Part shown: positions 46,025-56,560 of the stretch, piece by piece
How the letters are laid out: every line of letters begins with the position of its first letter
How positions within the stretch are numbered: position 1 is the stretch's first letter
NCBI GenBank assembly: GCA_015350385.1
Contig: WNKI01000005.1
Span: forward strand, 1,620,505-1,684,504
Direction of reading: 5' to 3'
From: Aculops lycopersici
Lineage: Eukaryota; Arthropoda; Arachnida; Trombidiformes; Eriophyidae
Length of the DNA: 64,000 nucleotides
Program-made: the position numbers and the translations under genes
The notes under the pieces: model-generated
Seen by the model: the letters and a program-made list of their open reading frames with translations, nothing else
Told to the model about the DNA's origin: nothing
The model's database searches: none

Positions 46025-49000
46025 TCTCCTCCACTCCTTCAAGTAGAGATATTAATTTCATGGATCAATATGACCACTGAAAAAAGAGAGAGAGAGACAG
46101 AGTAAAAGTAAGATGTACTTACCAAAGAAGAGAAGAATAAAGACAGGATAAGAGATTTTCTTTGTTTGATAATCCCCACTCTTTGCTCTCTCCTGTTGCT
46201 AATGTTTGTGTCTTTCTTTCTCTTTGGTGAGTGGGTGTCAAGCATGAGAGTTTTGGGTAGCAAATAAGAAAAGGCGTGGGTGTCGGTGGTCAAGCTGACG
46301 ATTCGGCGTTGAAGGTTTTGTTGCGGGAGAGACTGTCAAAATAGTTTGTTATAATCCCATACACTTGCAAGTGGCGCGACTCAATTGCATTATATTCTTC
46401 GGGTTCCACTTGTTTCTTCGTCGTTTCAATTTGCACGCTCCACTCCAAACTCGATAGGACGGAAAGAGCAACTCTCACTTGGACCCACCCATATGCGCGC
46501 CGCGCGACACAAACTTGATCCGTTTCGTTTGCTAGTTTGTTTGTATGTCACGCAAAATGAATGCTAATCAGTTTAGTTGAACTTAGTTCGATGGTTTGAT
46601 GGTAGGGCCAAGTTCTCGCTGCTTGCCACTTCACATCAACCAGCGTGCACAATGAAGCGAGATAATAATATACTAATACTAATAATAATAATAATAATAA
46701 GCGTCGCGCGTCACTCGTTCGTCATCATCACGGCCACTCAAACTTGGTATTATTTGATGCGATGGCAGTGTCACCAGTTCACCAATTGAATCAATGGCAG
46801 CAATGCCAAATTGATAGGTAAACAAACGACTTTGTTTTGTTAGATTGTCTTGGCTCTGTTGCCGTGTCTCACTTGGAATCCATTCGCATCCGGTGCAAGT
46901 GAAACGGCAACTAATCTGCAGTCGTCGCGGTTTGAGGATGAAGCCGCTTCGAGAGCAAAGTTGTCACCTTTTCTAAGGCCAAACTTTCAACGGGAACAAA
47001 GAGATCCTCTTTGGCCTTTTTACTCCTCCATGCACTTGTCCTGAGGATAACCAAACTGAGCCACCGCCCAAAGCTCATGAGTTTTCTCGATCGAACTAAA
47101 ACCACCGAAGATGAAACCAATCGAATCTCGAGAGACCAACTGGAGTTCGTTGACAATCAAAGCGGCGGAAGGAGGCAGTTTGCGGTTTTCGCCTGACGCT
47201 TGCGGATCAGTAGAGAGCGCGACACTTGAATACAAATGAGCAACGTGGCGACAAACTCAACCAACTGCCAAGTGAATGCTAATGCGCGCCACAATAGGTT
47301 ACCAATGGCCAATGGCCGATCGAGGCCAAGACTTGTTCGCATATAAAAGCAGTAGTAGCAGCGGCAATTGCTGCAATTCCTGTTGGACGATGCGATAGAA
47401 TCTCCGTATAGACACTCGAGAATGTCGAGTTGGTTGGTGGGTGGTTGACGCATGACGTTCAACAGTAGATAACATATTTAGAGAGTTGCCGTCTACCTAG
47501 CGAGTGACCAAGATTTCGGTCAAATAGGAACCGAAACCTAGTGTTTGTCCTTCTCGCCAACCAGGAGGCTGAGTCAACCATCAGGCCCATTGGCATTTAG
47601 TTGTGATTTCCACTTGAAGTTGGTCGTCCGGAACAGGAAATGTTCCTATATTCTCGTCCCGCAAACGACGGGTTACATTCGCCTGTCGCATTGTTTACTC
47701 TTGATGCACTCGCAATTGATATGTTAGTCTGATGCCAACTCATCTGTCATCATCAATCGTTGGCGCGAGTTTACTCTCAGTGTGCTGCATCGGTTGTGTT
47801 GTGGTAGTCGTAACCGTCTTCTTCTCCTTCTTCGTTTGTGGTTGCGCAACAACGCCAGCCTCAAGTCTCTACAAACTTGGGAGGCAAGGAGGAGCCTGGG
47901 GGTCAAGCTTTTCTCTAGTGAAAGCTTAGTTGCGTTTCCTTTTCGCGGCATCCATGAGAACGGGAATAGGTAAAGCCTTAGTGGCAATCACGTGTAACTG
48001 AGAGGCGCGCCAATCACCAGGTTAGTTGCTGCAGTCGCTGATTTTCGCTACGTTGCTCGTGAGGCGCGAAAAGCCGCAAAGAATTGGATTAAGTTCATGG
48101 CGCAACAATGAGGCTTGTGAGTTGCATCGTTGGGGAGTAGATTGTGCGGAATAAGAAGCGCGGATTTAGGCACCCAGTTGCCAGGGGAAAACTTGAAGTC
48201 TATTGCTCCTCCTCCTCCTCTTAGTAGGCGTTCAATGAAAAGAGCAAGTTGCGCTTGTTTGCTAGAGGCGGTTAATCTTGTATTTATATCCAACTAATCA
48301 ATTCATATATCAAATCCAAACTTACTCCCAGCAACAGTGAGAGCGACCACATTGTTGCTTGTAAGTTTATACACGGCTGCTACAGCGGAAGTTGGACTGA
48401 GCATTTGTGGCAACGCTCTTGGTTGGCTGTATTCGTATGGTCGTGGCACATACAAACTAACAACAAATTTGGTTACACGCAAACATTGATATCAGGTTGT
48501 ATACATTTCGCCATATCTCTTGCTTAGCAATTTCCATTGCAGTTTCATTGTGGTCTAGCTCTTTTCTACAACTCGCCGGATTTGGCCGGCGAGTTGGATT
48601 GTAGCCATAACAGAATCATGCACAAATTAGCTGCCGACTTCAATTTTGCGTTATGGATCTCGTCCACAACAGCAACAGCAAGCACATCAACGAGCTCAAC
48701 TCTGGTTACAAGCGCAAAACTAGCTTTTCCTAGCTCGCGAGTCACGACCGACTAGCCAGTTGTTCAGAAAAGCCTCGAGGGCTAGGAGGTCTTTTGCACT
48801 TGCTCCTCGCGTAGGTATGTGTCATGTTGGCCCTATATTTGCGATCACGTCTCTGGCTTTGTGTGACTCAAGATACGATAAAGTACATCCGCAAGCAAGA
48901 GATCTGAGCTCGAATGTGAGTACAATGATTCCTTGGTTGTGGTGTGAGTTTCAACCACTTGAAAATTAAGGCTACCACTACTATTCTCTTCACTGTTGTT

Positions 49001-51850
49001 AGCTGATTTGGCATTTAGATCGCTACTGGCCAGAGAGGAGCTGTTATTGTTGTGGTTGTTGGTGTTGTTGTTGCCGTTATGGTAGACACCCTGGCGCCAG
49101 TTGGGCCACACGAATTGCATTGCAGAAAATCCACCACAGTAGCAGCTTGATGTTTGGCTGACTGACTGACTAACTTGGTACAACAGAATTTATCTCAACG
49201 GCTCAGAGTGTGAACCGTGCTAGCTGATTGCAATGCTGTAGTCCTCGTATCCTCTGAGTTGGTGATTACTAGTCATGTTTGCACGCTAGCTACTTGGTTC
49301 GGGTTCACACTTGACGTTAACTGACAGACTTGCAAACAGATGCAAAACAAACTAGTCTGTGGGATTCCAATTTTTTAGTCGTCACTTGGTCTACTACATT
49401 TACCATGACCATTGACACAATTGGCCTCCTATTTGCATGCATCATTTCTGTGATAACAAAGATCAAATCGACCAATTCTCGTTCCTGATGAGATTCCTGC
49501 TCGCTCTAAAATCTTTCATTTAAACGCTCGGGTATTCAAGTGATTTGTCAATGGGTATGAAGTAAATTTTCCCATCGGGAATCAAATTCATTTGCTCGGC
49601 CGCAGTTTGAAGCCGAACGCAATAAAATTTAGTTATATTGTCTCAACGACGAACTCAGGTCAACGCGCTGGACACAATTGACACTGGCCAGCGGATGGTT
49701 TTTTGATTGCTCACCTGACATTGCTGTTATTGTTGTTACATTGCACTTGATTCGGCAGCTTTTCAAATGGTTCACATCAAACGGCAAAAAGTTTTCAATA
49801 GGTTGACAGGTTGGTATATCCTCTCAGCAGGTTTTGGGCAAAAAAGAATCGACTGGGTTTCATGTTGGCCGAAGAGTAATTCGTCGTAGTAGTCGAAGCT
49901 TTTCGCGTTTACTTGTCTGAGGTGTCGTCGCCATAAAGTTGCTCTGCGTAGTTTTCGCTCTCTCCACCTGACACTAGTTTGTAGCTAGATGCCATGTTGC
50001 TGGTTCATCGATAGGTCGTTCAGTTTCCTCCTTTTATGGTAGAACTCTAGTTGCTCAGGTGCTTGAGTTCGGTCTTGTTGCGTTTGTTGTTTCGGCTTCT
50101 TTGCTATTAAAACAACGCAGTCTAGCGCTCAATTACACACTAGTAGAAACGACTAACTGTTAGCCAGTTAAACTAGAGAAGCGTCAGTTTAAATCAAATA
50201 TTTGATGAATGGGCTTAAACATAATACATGAAGACTACGACGTCGTCACTTTGCCTAGCCTCTTGACTGTTTTTTCTCCAGTCAATGTGTGCTCTCAAGT
50301 ATGTGTTCAAAATTTTCATATAGAATCCAAAGCTGCTCCTAATCGACAGTCTAGCTGCCACCAACGACGTAGACCTACACTAATATTGGTCGATAGTCTT
50401 TTTACTTTATCTAACATTACGAAAGCCAGTAGAATTTGGTCCTCTTGATTGGTGAAATATTGTACTTTAGTGCGATTTTAAAAGCACAGTGATTTTCATA
50501 TATATCTTTGCGTATGTGTTTGCATTTGCATTGGTGTAGCATGAGGCCTCGTGAAAAATTCGCTGCCAATTGTTCGCTCGCGCAACAGACGCGCGTAAAT
50601 ACAAACACTCGAAGTGACTTCTCGTCTGACTAAGTTTAGTCGAAACTTGCTAAAGTAATGTCCATTGACTGCTCACCTGGGAATCGAGCTGTCAAGTTTT
50701 GTATAAGATTCACTAGTTAAAGTTGAAGATGCAAAATGCCAATAATTGAATAGTGGCTGGATGAAAAAAGTGACCAAGTGTCTAGCGGTGGAAACCGGTG
50801 AAGGTGAGAGCAATATAGTTGTTGCGTGTGGTTTAATCGAGCCACTCCTCTAGAAGTTGCTTGAAACTAGCTGAGCAAACAATAATAAAAACACTTCTTG
50901 CTTGTGGTTACCTCAAACCTCAATCCAAAGGTTAGTTGTTATTGTTGCTTATTCATCATGTGACTTCATAGTCGTCAATATGATGGAATGGAACTAGTCG
51001 AAGGTTTCAAGTGACTATCTGATTGCCTGGAAACACAAGCAAAGCAAGCCAATAAAAGCAACCAACTGACTACTCGACAACATATAAAATTGAATTTGAA
51101 TTCATTCGGATGGGGATCAAGTCAACCGATGCAATAGGTCGGCCATCTAATTGACACTAGTTTGTTAACTTTTCACCCACTTGAGTTTGCCCGAAAGACA
51201 AACAAATGCGAGAGACTGACAGAGGCCAACTATTTTCGTTGTTTTCCAGTGCATTGAAGAGGGAAAAAGAGACGGAGGGACTTATCGACTTGATGTTTAC
51301 AATTGAATCAGTTGCACAAAATATAAAGTTTTATTCTAAAATCATGTCTAAACAGTTTAACTAACTTTATCAACTTGAATTCGCTTCCTTGAACCATGGA
51401 AAGTGCAACCACCGAGTGGCTTCAAAGTTGCCAACGACTATTTTGTCTTCGAAAGTATTGGGTTCCTGCTTGTGGGGAAATGCACTCGAGTCGGTAGTGG
51501 CAAAAACGCGAGCTAGAGGGGGAAAGCAGCGCGCACAAAACCTATATGCGTAGTAAAGCGCAGAAGCCATGAGCGAATTTCTGCGCAGACAACTTGAGAT
51601 TTTGTTCGCTCGACCCAAAGCGAACATATTCTCTGCCCTCTGTGTTATTTCCCATTGCTAATCGGAGAGTATCAAGAACTTAGATGATATTTTTAGTTTT
51701 GTTTCAAATGAACAAGTGTCAGCATGTAAATCAGATCAAATTCGACCCAATTAAATCTCATTGATTGTCTTTGTTCAATCCAAAGAAAAAAACTCCAGTC
51801 GAGTATCATCTAGAGTTAACCGGATATTATCTATAGAAGATTCATACAAG
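46025..51850. other. 5.8 kb gene-free region between the SPR-like and DMRT genes
   Basis: No supported gene. An AAT-rich microsatellite lies at about 46661-46700. Short ORFs present lack family resemblance or codon-level signs of selection visible by eye. Confidence 0.45.
46661..46700. repeat. (AAT)n microsatellite
   Basis: AAT/ACT triplet run, read directly. A similar ACTAAT run lies near 62290-62322. Confidence 0.85.
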
Positions 51851-53026
51851 ATGGCGAGCAGCGAGCATCAAGCAGGTAGTCAGCAACAGTGTTCAAGTGG
51901 TCGGTCCACTCCTCTTAGTGTTAACTCGCCGGCGGCTAGACGACCCAAGTGTGCAAGGTGCAGGAATCATGGAATAATTAGCTGGTTGAAAGGACACAAG
52001 AGACACTGCAAGTTTCGCGATTGCTTCTGTGCCAAATGCAACCTGATTGCTGAGCGCCAGAGGATCATGGCCCAACAAGTGGCATTGAAGAGGCAGCAAG
52101 CTCACGAGGATGTAAATGCGATGAAGATGCAAGAGCTCGTTTTCGGAAAACCACTACCAGATTCCTACCTGCCGCCAGGACCCATCTTCGGTATGGTTGT
52201 GACAGAACCCAAGCCAAAGCGGGATCCTTCGATGCTAAAAAATGGCGAACAGTCCGCTTATTCGGCAGAGGCAGAGACGGCAAATCAACAATCTGATATT
52301 GATCAAAATCACTCAAGACCAAAGCAACAAAACTCGTCCTCTCCCTCGGCCTCATCTGCCTCCGTTTCGCCAGCACCTCAGTCTTCACCGAGACCGATAG
52401 CTACCTCGTCAGGTAATAAGAAAAGGCAGCTACCCACGGCCTCAAATCATTCACAGCAACCGAAGCTCAAGTTCAAGCGAACACAAGACGCAAATTTGAC
52501 GAATATATCCACAACGAGCCCACCCACTGACCAGCACGCATCATTCATTCATCGCTCACAACCACCCAAATTACCTCAAGGTGGTTCTATGCACCACCAT
52601 TCGCACCACTATGCGCCCCATAACAATGCAACTCCATCGCCAAGCTCGTCTCAAATAACTGTTGGCGACGAAAGCGATCGACAGTTAGATTTCATGTCAC
52701 ATTTTACACACCAACCTCACCCTCCGTATCACACTTCGTTGATGGGAAAAGTAGGCATGGCTAAATATCCGGTAACCACTTCTGAATCCCAACACCAGCT
52801 GGCGTCGCGTCTATTGGCCTCACAAATTGCAGCTCATATGGCCTCGATGTCCAGATCGGATTCACTGCTGATGCACCAGCCAGTAGCCTCATCGTCATTC
52901 ACACTTGGAAATCAATATGCAACACATCATAGCACCCTGAACAATAACCTCCAACAGGAGCAGCAACATCAACAAAGGAGAGCAATCGATAGATCGAACG
53001 ACATTGTTTGGCGCCCATTTCTGTAG
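51851..53026 (+). CDS. DM-domain transcription factor (DMRT family)
   Basis: 391-residue, single-exon protein with a complete DM domain at residues 31-78. The intertwined zinc-site residues are visible: Cys34, Cys37, His40, Cys53, Cys58, Cys60, Cys63 in KCARCRNHGIISWLKGHKRH and CKFRDCFCAKC, followed by the recognition helix LIAERQRIMAQQVALKRQQA. DM factors control sexual differentiation and neuronal or mesodermal fate. A second short block, LPDSYLPPGPIFGM (about residues 108-121), follows. The rest is Ser/Gln/His/Pro-rich and ends WRPFL. No DMA or dsx dimerisation domain is seen. The DM sequence looks closer to the dmrt11E/dmrt93B type than to dsx, but the subtype is uncertain. The first in-frame ATG is at 51851; the open frame upstream lacks an ATG. 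Confidence 0.9.
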   Translation: MASSEHQAGSQQQCSSGRSTPLSVNSPAARRPKCARCRNHGIISWLKGHKRHCKFRDCFCAKCNLIAERQRIMAQQVALKRQQAHEDVNAMKMQELVFGKPLPDSYLPPGPIFGMVVTEPKPKRDPSMLKNGEQSAYSAEAETANQQSDIDQNHSRPKQQNSSSPSASSASVSPAPQSSPRPIATSSGNKKRQLPTASNHSQQPKLKFKRTQDANLTNISTTSPPTDQHASFIHRSQPPKLPQGGSMHHHSHHYAPHNNATPSPSSSQITVGDESDRQLDFMSHFTHQPHPPYHTSLMGKVGMAKYPVTTSESQHQLASRLLASQIAAHMASMSRSDSLLMHQPVASSSFTLGNQYATHHSTLNNNLQQEQQHQQRRAIDRSNDIVWRPFL

Positions 53027-53497
53027 TGTTTAGGCCAATGATAGAGAATGCCATACATTGTAAACAACTTTCCAATGTGGCGTTGAGGAAGTAGCAACAA
53101 ATAACGCATTGATCGTTTGTGTGTTCCTGGGAACTGATGGCAGCTTAGCGCCCTCAAAAATAGATCGCTCAAATTTGAAACTCGCCGACGCACAAATGAT
53201 AGCTACCTCTGTGCAATAACATCGAAATCGAACAGGTGTCCCCCTTAATAATGATTTGTTATGTGTCGTACTTTTTGGTCTACTGTGCAAAGAGGGTATT
53301 ATCAGAGGGGAAGCATGAGCCAAAAGCGTGAGATAATGTCTAGCATTCTTTTTGTGCCTCATGTATTGTTGTTGAAAAGGTGGCATTGTCGCTGATTCCA
53401 AATCGCCAACTTGAACTGAATATTGAATCGAATTATATTGTGTAACTGATCTATTTAGTATCGGTAGAATAGAATCATTCTATTGGCCTGCATTAGA
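53027..53497. other. Intergenic gap, 471 bp
   Basis: 3' flank of the DMRT gene and 5' flank of the 4E-binding protein gene. No other feature is seen. Confidence 0.5.
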
Positions 53498-55477
53498 ATG
53501 GTACCAATTACAGCCCAATCATCTAGAGTTCGAGAAATAATTTCTCGAAAGTGTTACACTCGCGAAGAATTATTTCTCATCGCGAGATCGATGAATGATA
53601 CTTTTCCAACATTAAAGCTATTAGACGAATTGGAACATTTCAACTGGGGTGAGTACAAGGAGTGGCTCGACTGCAAGGATGTTGATACGGAAGATTGTGT
53701 TGAGTCTTACGGGTCCAGGACAAGTTTATCCAGGCAAACCTCCAACTTGGTAAGGAGAAATTATAGCTCAGGATTGGAATCGAATACCTTATCGGTAGAT
53801 TCAAGGAGATATGCACCGGATGATTTAAGATTGCGGCTAACTAGGCTGACTTCGAGTCCAACAATTAGATACAACAAAGCCATTCCGCGAGGTGAGACTG
53901 AAGGAATGCCCAATCAGTTGCGAGCGAAACATATCAAATTGATAGAGTCATTCTCCAATATTGATAGAAGCATCGAACGCTTCGAGCAATCGAGATCTGG
54001 TGGCAGCCACCAAATTCAGCGGCAGCAATCACTTGAGCAAAAACGAGATCAACAGCGACCTCTGGAGAGACCAAATAAACTCTTTGGTCCTCTAAGGAGC
54101 GAGAATGCTGGAGATGAGTGGAGGATGTCCGAGGAGCCGATGAGTTTGCCATACGATTTAAACAATTACAATCTAGGTAAATCAAGATGGCAGCAGAAGC
54201 AACAACAACAACCTCATCAAGCGGACCACTATGACGATTTCTTGGATAGTTCGCCAATTAGACGCATAAATTCAACTGAGAAGGCAACAAATGATAAGTT
54301 GAAGAGGGAGTCAACAAGTGTAGGGAATCCAGATGATGATGAATTTGATATAACAAATTTACTTAGTATAACAGTTTTATCCGACATCAAGACAATCAGG
54401 CAGGATTTAAGCAGCTCAGGTCGACAATTGTCCAGTTTGACTGCCAAACAGCTACCCAAGAGTAGACAGAAAAAATCTGCGATGGTTCCAAAGATGCCTG
54501 GTCGGGCAAGAAGTGCAATCGACTTCGACTATAGCAATCGACATATTAACAATCACTATCACTACAATGAAGAATATAACTTGTCCCATCCTCAATCAGT
54601 ACAAAGTCAGCGCTACCATACAGATGAGCATGTATCATCGAGTGGAAACAACTCAGTTACCGGTCCCTACAGCTTGGTAGGCCACCAGTCTACCGACTAC
54701 CCTTCCAAACAAAAGGTGGCGCTAAGGGGAACTTTGTCGGCAACAACCAGTGGAACAACAAAGGCTAAGCCTGAGGATATGGAGAGACAAGTGGACGAGA
54801 AACAGGCTCAAATTATTGAAATATTCAAGGCGCAGGTGAAGGCACGTGCAAAACAGACTATCCCAACTAAAATAGATGAGAACTCTCAGTTACCAGTGAA
54901 ACAACCACAACAAGAACAACAAAATCCAACTCAATCTACAGTAGTGGCCAGTGAAGCAAGCACAGGTAACTCAGCGCCCCCTAGGAGAATTGTCGCCGAA
55001 CTTAAGCTGTCTAGCGGCTCCGAGTCAATTGAGGAAGCGAAACCAGGCGAAAGAGTCGAAGGGGGTTCGGGTCCACAAACAGCATTGAGTGACAAAGTTC
55101 AGAAAGCTAATGTAGCGTCGGTGGAGACAGAGCCGGCAATGGCCGGAGCTTCGACTTCGATATTAACCACGCCGGCTAGCGCTGATGCAAGCGTCGATAT
55201 CTCCAAGAACAAAGTCAAAGTTTTGTCCAATATTCCCGTGTTGGTCTCGTTGCATAAAAGCAAATTCACGCCATCGTTGGAGTTGCCCTCGTCGTCGTCG
55301 AAAAGCACTGAGGGGACCATTGTGAGTCAAGCGGCGAATCCCAAGGTCAGCGGAATTGTTAGAGCGCCACTAAGCAAAGTTGCAAGCGTTGGAGTATCGT
55401 CGAAAAAATTTGTCTCTCAATACAAGAGATTGCGGGGAAAGAGTTTGGCGGACGAGGTGGAAGAGCAAAGCAAGTGA
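53498..55477 (+). CDS. Probable eIF4E-binding protein (4E-T/Cup-like)
   Basis: About 659 residues in one exon, mostly low complexity. Near the N terminus, YTREELF fits the canonical eIF4E-binding consensus YxxxxL-hydrophobic, embedded in KCYTREELFLIARSM. About 25 residues later comes FNWGEYKEWLD, reminiscent of the conserved W-containing stretch after the binding helix in 4E-T (EIF4ENIF1). 4E-T and Cup repress translation by holding eIF4E away from eIF4G in P-bodies. A conserved-looking block EFDITNLLSITVLSDIKTI occurs around residue 285-300, possibly a DDX6-type contact (inference). The C-terminal half is Ser/Gln-rich. No RNA-binding domain is seen. The assignment rests mainly on the short motif, so another eIF4E partner is possible. 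The preceding in-frame TTG (53483) is not used as start. Confidence 0.6.
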   Translation: MVPITAQSSRVREIISRKCYTREELFLIARSMNDTFPTLKLLDELEHFNWGEYKEWLDCKDVDTEDCVESYGSRTSLSRQTSNLVRRNYSSGLESNTLSVDSRRYAPDDLRLRLTRLTSSPTIRYNKAIPRGETEGMPNQLRAKHIKLIESFSNIDRSIERFEQSRSGGSHQIQRQQSLEQKRDQQRPLERPNKLFGPLRSENAGDEWRMSEEPMSLPYDLNNYNLGKSRWQQKQQQQPHQADHYDDFLDSSPIRRINSTEKATNDKLKRESTSVGNPDDDEFDITNLLSITVLSDIKTIRQDLSSSGRQLSSLTAKQLPKSRQKKSAMVPKMPGRARSAIDFDYSNRHINNHYHYNEEYNLSHPQSVQSQRYHTDEHVSSSGNNSVTGPYSLVGHQSTDYPSKQKVALRGTLSATTSGTTKAKPEDMERQVDEKQAQIIEIFKAQVKARAKQTIPTKIDENSQLPVKQPQQEQQNPTQSTVVASEASTGNSAPPRRIVAELKLSSGSESIEEAKPGERVEGGSGPQTALSDKVQKANVASVETEPAMAGASTSILTTPASADASVDISKNKVKVLSNIPVLVSLHKSKFTPSLELPSSSSKSTEGTIVSQAANPKVSGIVRAPLSKVASVGVSSKKFVSQYKRLRGKSLADEVEEQSK

Positions 55478-56560
55478 ACAATCTCATTGATATTTGGTCA
55501 CGGGAAATAATCATTGAGGCTTGTTGGTACAGGCTCTTTTGGCGCATGCACAGGTATGGAAAAGGGGGAAACACACGCTGCTACAAGGACGAGAAAAGGT
55601 GACGGTAGATAGTAGATGGTGAGTTTGGGTGACAAGATAAGTAGGACAGTCAGTCGGCTGGGCTTCTAGACGAATCTATTGGACACATTTGAGAATAAGA
55701 TATCGATGGAGGTATAGCGACTGGGCCAAGTAAGAAGCGGAGACATCGACACAGAACCTGAGACAGGAAGTCAGGGGGAGAATCGCGAAGTTTTTGATCG
55801 GTAATACCTTATAAATATACATTTGAGCGTAAAAGTGTTGAGTCTCTCTTTCTCTAATTGGGTTTGTGCTGCTGGTTATTAGGCCAGTGGGTCGCGACGC
55901 AAGACTAGAAACCCGCCATCCATTGCGCTTGTACTGGATTTTAGTGACGATGTGTCGCCATCGCTGTAGACTGCGGTTGCTTTTATAACGTCTATTATTG
56001 CTCAACTTATAAGTCGCATTGGGTTAAGCTTGAGATTGGAAACAATTGCTTTCTGGCATGTGGGAGAAAACCTTTGCAACTGTTGTACAAATGACAAAGT
56101 ATATTTTTGCGCCACAAGGTTTCCAGCTAAGCAATTGAGAGAGAGAGAGCGAAAGGTAGGGTTTACTAGCTGGCTGAGCTCTATGTTGACGTTACCGTTC
56201 TCAGGTAGCTTGGTGGCTGTGGTTGTGGCGGTGGCGGCAACATTACCGAGGAGAGCTCACCTGGCGCGTGCGTGCGCTCGTAATTGAATCGTTATCTTGC
56301 TGGTTCCATCATTGGCGCCACCACGACCTGCATCATTGTCTCTCTTTAGTTTCGTTTGCCTAGATAACAAGCAAGCCTTATGTGACTGGCCAAGGACTCA
56401 GCAGCAATCATGTCCAAGGTACATGGACTCGCCGCAGCCACTCTCCGTTGTAGTTGTTATTATTGCAGCCAGCTATAGTGGCCGTTACAAAAAACCATAT
56501 GTAACAGAGGAAGAAGAAGAAGAAGGAGCAAAAGCGGAGTAACAACAGCAACTGCAGAAA
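55478..56560. other. Intergenic gap, 1.1 kb
   Basis: Convergent region between the 4E-binding protein gene (+) and the Ras-like gene (-). Nothing distinctive apart from a short GA run near 56138-56150. Confidence 0.5.

Noticed and set aside
51761..51850. N-terminal extension of the DMRT protein from a TTG
   Set aside because: There is no ATG in this part of the frame. The first Met (51851) directly precedes Ser/Gln-rich sequence and the DM domain.
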